DNA of 64,000 bases, from positions 4,988,172-5,052,171 of the forward strand of contig BCIA01000006.1 in the NCBI GenBank assembly GCA_001599815.1. Direction: 5' to 3'. This DNA is from Furcasterigmium furcatum. Its lineage: Eukaryota > Ascomycota > Sordariomycetes > Glomerellales > Plectosphaerellaceae. Both the position numbers and the translations under genes were made by a program. The notes under the pieces were generated by a model that saw only the letters and a list, made by a program, of their open reading frames with translations, ran no database searches and had not been told where the DNA came from. This document shows positions 32,282 through 41,931 of this stretch, in pieces (position 1 is the stretch's first letter; each line of letters opens with the position of its first letter).

Positions 32282-33712
32282 GCGGGTCACGGGTGTTGGC
32301 CCCTAGAGCCAGGGGCAGCCAGCTTCAACAGCTAGGGACCTCGTGCTGCGTTGCAGAACTCGACGCGCCTTGGTCCGGCATGACGCGAAGGTGGAGGACG
32401 AGGTCCGGCCCTCGCGGTGAAGAAGTGCATCTCCATGCCTACAGAGGCATGTGCAGCGGAGGACACCTACGCAGCATACGGCGCGCTCACTCCGCGCCGT
32501 CAGCCAAGCAGCAATAGAACATGTTGGGTTGTCGGGAGGGCAAGTGTCAGCCTTCAACAGACAATGGCTGAGCGAAAACAGGGGACGGGGACTGGGGACT
32601 GGGGAGGTAGAGGAGGTGTGTGCATGGGGTTGTCGGGTACGGACGGCATTTGAAGCTGCACGAAGCGCTCATAGCCAGCGAGTAAAGAGTACCTACTGGC
32701 GGTTATGAACAAGCCGCCAGCCAGCCAGCCAACTGCCGGTGGCTTGTTGTGTGTATTAGCATCGAGCTTGGAGCTGACAAGAAAAGATCTTGCATCTGCA
32801 GATGCCCAGACGGCTGCGCAATCCTGGTCACGCATGTGGGTTTGGTTGGTTGAAGAAGTGAAATGAGAGAGGCTCTCGGTGAAGTCTCCCCGCTCCCCTT
32901 CACCGAGGTCGGTATCTGCATCCCGAGCAGGACCGAGCTCGGGCCAGATCGGATTAGCGCAGATCCCACCCCTCAGATCTTCCGCCAATCAACGGCCGGG
33001 AGACTGACGTCGACCTCCCGAACTGGCGGGCCCAAAGCTTCGAGGCTGATTCTCCGTCACCGGCCCCGGCGCATTTCACGGCTCTCGCTGGCATATCTCT
33101 TGTAATTTTCGCGCACTTTCTCGCGTACAAGCTCCCCGTCGGATCTGTGAGTGGGGGTTTTGGCGGGATGGGAAGCTGCGGCAGGGCGAGATCTGGGCCG
33201 TGGAGCCCGTCATTGGATGCTCCTGGTGAGACCCTGGCCGAGGATCTGAGGTTCTCTTGTCCGGTGACCTCCTTCTTTTTCCCTGGTTTCCCGAGAGCGT
33301 CTTTCTTTCCTCGAGTTGAGATACCCAATTGAACTTCCTTCTGCTTCGTTGCCACTCGCTCTTGTCTTGCATCCGAGTCCAGTCCAACAACCCTTGATGA
33401 CGTGCTGCTGAGGGGAAGAATTGTCAACAAGTCAGCTGGCAGGGGCACCTGCGAGCGGAGAAGGCAGAGAAGCAGGCCCTCACTTCCTGTCTTTGTTACA
33501 GCAGATCCTCCTCCTCCTCCTCGACCAGGCTCTCTGACCGGGTCCACGGCCCAGGTAGATCAGAGCTTATTGCCCGGCATGTTCCAAGGTCTGCACCTCT
33601 CATCAACGGAACCTCAACATCACAACCCATGTCCAATAGTCGCTAAGACATCTCAACTACAGCTCTTCAAGATATCTGGACCCAACTCGTGGGCCAGCTG
33701 CCACCCGTCGAT
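32282..33712. other. Intergenic: OPI3 3' region and glycerol kinase promoter
   Basis: About 1.4 kb. A CTC/TCC repeat run (around 33,507-33,522) and a pyrimidine-rich leader sit before the GUT1 start. CCCCGC/CTCCCC motifs near 32,887 could be carbon-catabolite-repressor sites, which would fit a glycerol-utilisation gene, but such short motifs are common by chance. No coding frame is supported. Confidence 0.45.
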
Positions 33713-35621
33713 ATGTCCTCGAAATCCAGCACACCCGACGCCGATACACCGCTCAGCCCTGCTCCGAAGAGCCCGTCTCCTCCGGGGGGTAAATTCGTGG
33801 TGACCAAGGTGTATGGAAGCAAAAAGTTCACTGCATCCGAGATTGCCAAGCTCAAGGAACGCGGGTTTGTCGGCGCCGTTGACCAGGGCACGACCTCTAC
33901 TCGCTTCATAATCTTCAGCGTCGAGGGCGGCGATCCCATTGTCAGCGCCCAGCTGGAGATCACTAACTTTCATCCCAATCCTGGGTAAGCCGCGAACTGC
34001 TACCCCTTTCTTCCCTCTCCGTGGTCATTGGTGGCTGACCACGTGCGACCAGATGGCACGAACAAGACCCGTTCGAGATCATCACCTCGGTCGAGATATG
34101 CATGGGACACGCCCACGACAAGTTCGTCAGCCTCGGCTTCGACGTCAAGGACGTGAAGTCCATCGGAATCACCAACCAGCGCGAGACGACCATTCTTTGG
34201 GACATTGACTCCGGTAAGCCCGTTTACAACGCCATTGTCTGGACCGACTTGCGCACCACCGAAATTGCCGAGCAGATGAAGCGGGATCCCGTTGCCCATA
34301 TGGTGCCTCAGTTGACCGGCCTCCCCTTTTCTAACTACCCATCCATCACCAAGCTCTTATGGATCTGCAACAATGTTCCCGAGGCCAAGGAGCTGCACAA
34401 GATCGGCAGCCTTGCCTTCGGCACCGTCGACACATGGATCATTCACTGGCTCAACGGTGGACCAGGAAAGGACGCACCACACGTCACTGATACGACCAAT
34501 GCGAGCCGCACCATGATGATGAACCTCTCCAACTTGCACTACGAGCCTAGCATTCTCGGGACATTCCACATAGACCCCGAAAAGATTCTGCTGCCCAAGA
34601 TCGTGGCATCCTCCGATCCCCACGCCTTTGGCTCCGTTCACTCGGGGCCCTTCGCGGGAGTCCGCATCACGGGATGTCTGGGAGATCAGTCTGCTGCTCT
34701 TGTCGGTCAGTGTGCTTTCGAGCGCGGCCAGGCCAAAAACACCTACGGTACGGGCTGCTTCATGCTGTACAATGCCGGTGCCGAGCGACCAGACCTTGCG
34801 GACTCCAGCTCTGGGCTCTCTGGACTTGCCAAGTCTGGGCTGATGGCGACGGTGGCATACGACTTTCACCCCGGCGGCGACATTCGATTGGCGACATATG
34901 CTCTGGAAGGGAGTGTTGCTTCTGCAGGTTCAGCCGTCAAGTTCCTCATCAAGAATATGGAGTTTGCAGACGACGCCGAGACGATCAATGACTTGGCCGA
35001 GTCTGTGCCAGACAATGGAGGAGTGGTGTTCGTGACGGCCTTCAGCGGCCTGCTGGCCCCGTACTGGGCCCATGATGCCAGGGGAACCATGTGTAAGATC
35101 TTCTCTGCTGCGCCTGTTCTCATGGAGTCGATACACTAACCTCCGGTTCATCAGTCGGTTTGACTCACCACACCCAAAAGGGCCATATCGCGCGTGCCAC
35201 CCTCGAAGCGACCTGCTACCAGACCAAAGCCATCCTCAACGCAATGGAGGAGCAGTCCGGCTCTCGCCTCACCTCCCTCTCTGTCGACGGAGGCCTTTCC
35301 AACTCGGATCTCTGTATGCAGACCCAGGCTAACATCCTGGGCATCCCCATCGTTCGTCCCGCTATGCGTGAGACGACAGCCCTTGGCGCTGCGTTCGCCG
35401 CAGGACTCGCCGTTGGCTGCTGGAGCGGCACCGACGAGCTCGTCCGCATGAAGACCGCCAAGGAGGGCAACCACACCTTCCTCCCTGACGCAGAGAAGGA
35501 AACCGAGACAACCCACAACTATACGAAATGGGCCCAGGCCGTGGCCATGTGCCGCGGTTGGGTGCGCTCAGATGACCCTCAGGAGAAAGACGAGAGCGAC
35601 GATGAGGGCAACCCGGTGTAG
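33713..35621 (+). CDS. GUT1: Glycerol kinase
   Basis: Three exons, 33713-33984, 34053-35092 and 35155-35621; 592 aa, larger than bacterial enzymes (~500) because of a 50-residue N-terminal extension. It phosphorylates glycerol to glycerol-3-phosphate with ATP, feeding lipid synthesis and glycolysis. FGGY-family motifs are present: GAVDQGTTSTRFIIF at 54-68, SIGITNQRETTILWD, NAIVWTDLRT, DTTNASRTMMM, GCLGDQSAALVG, NTYGTGCFMLYN, and FSGLLAPYWAHDARGTMFGL made by joining exons 2 and 3. The Ser/Pro/Thr extension (SP/TP sites such as TPDADTPLSPAPKSPSPP) looks phosphorylatable. The C-terminus is acidic (DDPQEKDESDDEG). The start at 33713 is the first ATG in frame. Confidence 0.95.
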
Positions 35622-36875
35622 CGCACCCAGCGAACCCGTATCTGGGGCAGTGAAGCCTCTCCAGAACCGCAACTTTCTTGTGGAAAGTTCTGGGAGCGGA
35701 TGGAATTTCCAGACGACGGGACGCCGCCACCCGAACTTGAAGATTCTGACGAGAAAATGACCGGAAATGAAAGTTCCGATGTTGGAAATCAAGAGCCCGA
35801 CGAGAAAATTGAAGATGCTCGCAAGGCAAGGTCCGAAGATAAACCCTCTGGTGAGGGAATGGTCGAAAATCAAGACACGGACGACGAAAGAGTGGCCGCC
35901 GCCCAGGGGTTATGCGATCTCGCCCTCCGGCAGAGGATGGATAACCCGGCAAATCTTCAGTCCTAGGCGCTTTTGTCTTCTGAGTCCTCTGGTGGCCGTT
36001 CGTCTTGCGAGTCGGGGACGGCGTGGATTCTATAGATGGGCGTTTGGAGACTGGCGTTGTAGAGTTGATGATAGAAATGCATTACTTCCTTGTACACTGT
36101 CAGTCTTGGCTGCGCACGAACCTCACATGTAGCGGCGTGTAACTTTGAACTTCTTCATCTCATTTCTGCCTGTGGCCTATCCCTCTCTGAGAGGGACAGC
36201 TCTGTCCCTTCCCACCATGCCGGCCGGGAGAGTGCCAGATGCACCCGGGCAACGCGGGACAAACATCCCCGCCCATTGTGCATTGCGCAGGGCAGTCCAG
36301 ATAGCGGCGTTTTCAAACACCTCCGGGCCAAGACCAGCGGTATGCTGCGCGAGCGTCGCGAAGAAGAGCATGTGCTCTCGAGACCGCCCTCCCCTTTTCG
36401 CCTCGGCCCCAAGGCCACGCTACGTGTCGCTGTCTGAAAACGAATCAGGTCAAGTGACAAACCGAAAGATCCCCCCTAGCGGTTCCGTCGTTTCCATGTC
36501 AATAATAATAAAAAACGCGAAGAGATCATTTCCCTTGCCGACGCCGTGCCAGAACCAAACCCCGCGAGAAGAAAAATGCCATGCTTTTTTTCTCTGCCCT
36601 GGTCTTTCGTTTTTGATGCTGCTCGCGCGCCGTCGTCGCCGCCGCCCCTGTAAAAACGGATTTTCTCGTGTCGTGTCGAAAAGAGTAAAAGTTGCAGAGT
36701 GGAGAGGGATGTGTTGTGTTGTGTGGTTGTGCTGAAGGGTGTGATGGCCGGGAGAGGAGGAAACCGCGGCAATGGTACAATTAATAGTATAATGTCGACT
36801 TTTCAAGGCTGTGAGACGAAGCAGAAGAAAAAGTGCCGCGCAGGATCCTGTGAGCGACTGTCCAAGCCGGCATCT
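35622..36875. other. Convergent intergenic region between GUT1 and MPG1
   Basis: About 1.25 kb. It holds the 3' UTRs of two convergent genes. An 88-codon acidic open frame lies at 35,700-35,966 (listed separately). The rest is AT-richer with a run of A near 36,500-36,513 (AATAATAATAAAAAACGCG). No RNA gene is seen. Confidence 0.5.
35700..35966 (+). CDS. Small acidic open frame downstream of GUT1 (doubtful gene)
   Basis: An 88-aa frame of hydrophilic, acidic composition (for example EFPDDGTPPPELEDSDEK, NQDTDDERVAAAQG) begins 80 bases after the glycerol kinase stop. The composition is consistent throughout and unlike random frames nearby. It shares no motif with a known family. It may be a small gene, a spliced extension of an alternative GUT1 transcript, or coincidence within the 3' UTR. 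Confidence 0.22.
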   Translation: MEFPDDGTPPPELEDSDEKMTGNESSDVGNQEPDEKIEDARKARSEDKPSGEGMVENQDTDDERVAAAQGLCDLALRQRMDNPANLQS

Positions 36876-38211
36876 TTACATGATGATAGCGGGAATATCG
36901 ACGTTGGCCTTGATGGTCTTGTGCGGCAGAATGCTGCCGCCGTTGACGTAGATCTCGTCAGCGATGGAGACGTCGTCGCCAAGGACAGTCACGTTCTCCA
37001 GACGAGCCCATTTTCCGACGGTGCTGTTCCAGCCGACGATGGTGCTCTTGACCCAGGCGTGGTCCTTGACCTTGGAGCCCGACAGGAGGACGCAGCGTTG
37101 CAAACGGACACCATCACCAATGGTGACGCCAGGTCCGATGGTCACGTTGGGTCCGATGCGGCAGTTGTTGCCAATCTTGGCGGTGGGGTCGATGAGGACG
37201 TTGCCACCATGGATGTAGGGCTCGCTGGCGGGAGCGAGCTCCTTGCAGCCCTTCTTCGTCAGGGAAGACAGATAGAGGCAGGTGCCGGTGAGGAAGTCCT
37301 TAGGCTGGCCGACGTCCATCCAGAAGCCGTCGAGGTCGAAGCTGTGCAGCTGGCCGTCGCGGACAATGGCGGGGAAGGTCTCCTGCTCGATGGAGGTGGG
37401 GCGGAGCTCGATGCGGTCGAGAACGGACACGTTCAGGATATACATGCCGGCGTTAATGCGGTTGCCAACGAACTCGACGGGCTTCTCGACGAATCGGTCG
37501 ATGCGGGAGGGGTGGCCGGGCTTGTGGACGACGACACCGTACTTGGAGGGCTCCTCGACCTTGGTGACAACAATGGTGCCCTCCTCGCCGTGAGACTTGT
37601 GGAAATCGGCGAGCTGCTGGAAGGGGTACTCGCAGATGACATCGGAGTTGAGGACGAAGAAGGGGGTGTCGTCTTTTGCGAGGATCTTCTCGGCCAGCTT
37701 CAGGGGGCCGGCGGTATCAAGGGGCTCGGACTCGATGGAGAAGGTGATCGTGATGCCGAAGCGCTTCTCGTACTGCGCGTATTGAGTGTGAGGAAGGGAG
37801 GACTACAAAACAATTGTCAGGGGTCTTGGGGGTTGCGCACCTCGGCGAGATGCTTCTCCATAATCTCGGGGCGGTAGTTGACGGCGAGGACGACATCCGT
37901 CACGCCAGCGGCAGCGAGGGCCTCAATCTGGTGGAGGATCATGGGCTTGTTTCCGAACTCGACGAGGGGCTTGGGAAGAGTGAGGGTCTGTATTCGGCAC
38001 AAGTCAACATGTGTCCAGATCATATACAGCTAAAATGCACAGCTCTTGGTCTATGGTGCCACTTCAGGGGAAGAGGGGGCGGTTGTCCTTACAAGAGGGC
38101 GAAGCCTGGTGCCGAAGCCACCGACGAGGATGATGGCTGGATGTGCTCGTTAGCATGGCTGCACCTTGATTTGTGCACATTGGGTGATCGGGAGCAAAGC
38201 TCACCCTTCAT
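36876..38211 (-). CDS. MPG1: Mannose-1-phosphate guanylyltransferase (GDP-mannose pyrophosphorylase)
   Basis: Four minus-strand exons, 38211-38205, 38136-38093, 37987-37841 and 37772-36876; 364 aa, matching the usual 361-364-residue length of fungal enzymes. It makes GDP-mannose from mannose-1-phosphate and GTP in the cytosol, needed for N-/O-glycosylation, GPI anchors and wall mannans. The nucleotidyltransferase signature KAIILVGGFGTRLRPLTLTL is assembled from three exons. VLNSDVICEYPFQQLADFH, FVEKPVEFVGNRINAGMY and a left-handed beta-helix of hexapeptide repeats (IGNNCRIGPNVTIGPGVTIG) follow. The first coding exon is only 7 nt (ATGAAGG). In intron 3, I chose the acceptor at 37773 (68-nt intron), which gives KHLAE-YEKRFGITIT. 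An earlier AG would insert ten extra residues after a 38-nt intron. Confidence 0.94.
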
Positions 38212-41203
38212 TGTGGCGGTTGATCAAGGCCTTGTGTAGTGGTAGGAAGCGAGTGATGAGAGGTGGACAGCTGCGTGTCTGTCCAGGGGTTTGCGCGCGG
38301 TGGAGGTAATTGCTATAAAGCGAAACTTGAGCGTTTTCCCGAGAAGCTCAAAGAGAGGAGAGCGGTAGTGCTGCCAGGGAAAATAAAACGAAGGGTATCA
38401 CTTGGTAAGAGGTGGAGGACGGTCGCGAGAGTTGGGCAAGGAGGAGGAACCTGGAAGGTCAAGGTCGAAGCGGGAGAGTTGGTAGTGGACGAGAGGCAGG
38501 CACGTCGAGAAATGACACGACAGCTCTCGAGGCAGGCCTGGGCTTGCCTGTACTGTACTGGACTAGTAGCGTTCGGCTGCAGGCGGGACGAGGGTGGGCA
38601 AGTGGGGCATCCCTGGCTTCACTGACCCCGTCGCCTTTATTAGGGGCAATTGCCTGGTGAGTTAGGGGCAGCCCTGGCCACAGGGGATGTGAATACGGCA
38701 ATAGCGGGTTCTGCAACCACCATCTGGCTGGACGAGTCCGGGGAGGGCCCCCTGTGATTGGGCCCGGTCTCCCGTCACGGGGCCCCTCCGGCAACACGAT
38801 TGGCTGCATCCGGGTTCCAGCTCTGAGGCTCTGTGGCTCGTGAATGCATGCCAATTGCATCACCCCTTTTCCCAGCGAAATTCAGAGAGCTCGTGCCTCC
38901 TGCGCCTCAGGCAAGAGAAGATGGTGGTGTGGTGCGCCATCACCCGTCGGCGGGCCCCTGACATCAGCTCTGCCCAGAAGCCGGTCTCGAACACGCCGAG
39001 CACTTCATGGGGTAAGCTTCATGGCGGCATCATCACAAGGGCGGGCGGGGAACACCGCCGGTTCCGTGGGGTCATACCACCCTCCATGTGCCTCCATCGT
39101 GAGATTCAAGACAAATTCGCCGCGTTCTGCATTGTTCTCCATGGAATGAAGGCCCACCAGCCCTCCCAGGAACAGAGGTGGACCTGCCGCATTGACGATT
39201 TGTCTGCACAGACACTGGAACTCGACAGATGCTGACACTGTCCAAGGCCTCTAGCATCGAGATCCAGGATGCTTCATGGGCTACCTACTTGGCGACCCGG
39301 GGATAGCACTGCGGAGCTTGTGACGTGGAGCCCAGCCCGTTATCTGATATGTGGCAGGTGGTCCGGGACATCTTGTTGGTCTGTCGATCTGAACATCCGC
39401 CGGGACTCCTCGGATTCCCATGATCCCCGTCTCCCGGATCCTCATCTCAACGCCGCGTTCGTCCTTCCACCCCATCTTCATCCAGGCAATATGAGGAGGC
39501 GTACTGTACACGGCAGCACAGCCCGTAGCACATGTCAGCAAAGGACCGACGTACGAGACGTGCTTAGACCCAACCCTGGTCGTCGCTGTCTCACCTCAAC
39601 ACGGCCCGTCCACGACACGCATCGGTAGGCTATTGATGCTGATCCATTCCAACCGGCCCTTGATATCCCTTTGTCAACTGCGGACCGACGGACGGGAGGC
39701 CTAACCTCTGCCAACGGCCAGCAATCCTCAATGCATTCCACCCGCCGGATTCCTTACTACTCACTCACTAACTCACCGGTTCCATATCTTGGCACCCAGA
39801 ATGGGTGATCCGTTTCCCATCCACGAACAACAAGCTTCTACGTACATTCACCCCGTCCATTTTCCCTCTGGCAGGCTTCCAATTTTAGCAGCCCACCCTT
39901 CCATATGCAGTCTTCCCCACGTTTTCTTCCGCCCCGCTACAGATCGGGATCGCCCATCAATCACACATCATCCCAACGTGACTGGCATCTCATCACTCGC
40001 ATATCCAGGGGCCATCGGCTCGACTTGGACGCTCCCGACCTCACACACCGTGGCCCTAGTTAGTCGGCTTTTCACTTTCATGCATTGAAGCCGTCGAGTT
40101 TGGTAGGTAGATCCATATTGGTTGTCCCGGACATGGTGTCTTTATCATTAGTCGTTAGGTCATAGGCGTACCAGGTACGCAGCAAGATGCGATATAAAAA
40201 GAAAAGGTGCCTCCATCCACTTCCTCAGAACGACTGCCAGGCCTCCAGCCGTGGCATAATCTCCCGTCCCCGCTGCCAATTTTTGCCCGGCGAGTGGCAG
40301 TACTCAAGCCATGTCAAGCCCAGGCAGATGCAGCTCCCGATGCAAGATGCTCGCCCCCCTCATGTTCATGTTCCGTCCTCTGCACAGACGTGACGCTCTC
40401 AAAGAAGTGGCCAGTCCCGATTTTCGCAAGCCCAAGAATAAAACGATTCTGTCCGCCCAGGGTAATTTTGGCAAAAGATAGGAAACAAGCAAGACATCTA
40501 GCCTCCCAGTATGGTCGCTTCGCTATTACCTCGTTCCTTGCATTGCTGGCATAGTCGCATCTTGGAAACATGCCCAGCCCCCACAACTCGTGCCGCGTGG
40601 GCCGCTCAAGCACGAGACGTGGGTGTGCGGCCCATCAGAGTTGCCCTAGATGGGCGCCGGAGAAAGCAGACACCGCAATCCGCCGCAAAGCCGTGAGCTG
40701 GTTCTGTTGATATCCCAGCAGCAGAGTATGCAGGGCTCTTGGTGCCGTTGAATCTTCATGGATACTGAGAACGCAGAAAACGCAGCAGGCCGTCCAATCT
40801 CGTCGTGTGGGGAAAGAAAACAGATCGCAAGCGCAATGTTGATAAAAGCAGAACCTCCGCCCAAGCCCGAAATGATGTGGAAAACCAGAGCTGAAAAGAA
40901 ATCATATCTAGAGTCGTAAGTCGTAAATGTCGTAGCGGAGTATCGGCCGTGGAATGGCAGGGTCGCCGCAGTCCCTTTGCTCTTCTTGTCTCTTCCCCCT
41001 CGTTTGCCATGCAGATTGGCCCTATTCATCGTGGGTATACCCCTCCAGGAATGCTGTGAAGCGTTTCAACCACATTTTATAGCCGTAGCGCCATTGCGGT
41101 GTTCGGATCTTTGATCAAGGCAATGAAGTCCCACCCCGAATGTATGGTGCCTGCCCAGGGCGGAGCACCCTGAGCTGTGGGCGATCCATCGGTGGCTTGT
41201 CGA
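38212..41203. other. Gene-poor region and MPG1 promoter
   Basis: About 3 kb. The part next to 38,211 is purine-rich on the plus strand (pyrimidine-rich on the MPG1 strand), the expected MPG1 leader. The rest has no supportable gene, tRNA or transposon. Open frames on both strands change composition along their length and lack motifs. Confidence 0.45.
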
Positions 41204-41931
41204 TCACTCGAAAGAAGCGGTCGAGCTGCTGCTGGAGTGGTGGCCCGATCGACGGCTCTCCCGGTGGTGGCCAGAGTGCGCATGGCGAGACTTCTTGGTG
41301 GTGCGCCTAGGCGCCTCAGTGGCCGGCAACCCCTGAACGATGCCGTTGCGGGCGAGCATGCCGCCGTTGACGGAGAAGTTGCGGCATACCATGAACGCCC
41401 TCATGGCAGCGTTCTCCTGCGCTAGCGAATCCGATTCGTACGAGAGGTCCGTCTGGTACTCGCGGCCGTTGACGAGGACCAAGCACGTGTACCCGCTGCG
41501 ATCGCGGTAACACTCGTACATGGGATCCGTCCACCCTCGGCGGCGGCACAGGCCTAGATCGGATGGTGCGTTAGCCTCTGATCTCACAAGCAAGCAGACA
41601 ATTTGAACGACACACACGGCTCCTCCACCCTGGATCGCGTGGCAAGCCCATCCATCCCCTCCAACGCATGATGCAGAGAACCCTGCATCTGTGCCTGACG
41701 TTCTGCACTGCCGATATGCTTTGTCGACAGGTGGGCCTGTCGCCTCGTGTCCGAGGTAAGGCTGACAATGATCCACGAAGACCAGGTGCATGTATGGGTA
41801 GGTGCCAGGAGCCAGCCATATCTCTTCGCCCCACGCAAGTGCCGAACAGGGGCTCACAGTTGGGCTTTTAGATAGCCCGGGAATTTCAAGAGGTACTCAC
41901 TCTCCAGGTATTGCATGTAGAAACCGCCCAT
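41204..41931 (-). CDS. Small dsRNA-binding-motif-like protein
   Basis: Two minus-strand exons, 41931-41901 and 41553-41204, joined across a 347-nt GTGAGT...TAG intron that splits a Ser codon; 126 aa. The joined protein begins MGGFYMQYLESLCRRRGWTD and continues PMYECYRDRSGYTCLVLVNGREYQ, then a helix LAQENAAMRAFMVCR. This helix-strand-strand-strand-helix pattern, with W-x-DP-x-YE, VNGREY and the final Ala-rich helix, fits the double-stranded-RNA-binding motif. Residues from about 95 on are basic and His/Ser-rich (KKSRHAHSGHHRESRRSGHH). The KKxAK-type lysines of canonical RNA-binding helices are not seen, so RNA binding is uncertain. A pyrimidine-rich leader upstream (to about 42,250) supports a real transcript. 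The intron is long for this genome, so an extra exon is possible. Confidence 0.6.

Noticed and set aside
33689..33712. Upstream extension of glycerol kinase
   Set aside because: Would require a GTG start; ATG at 33,713 is the first Met codon in frame.
37803..37840. 38-nt intron in MPG1 using the first TAG
   Set aside because: It would add ten residues absent from the family; the downstream CAG restores the normal 364-aa protein.
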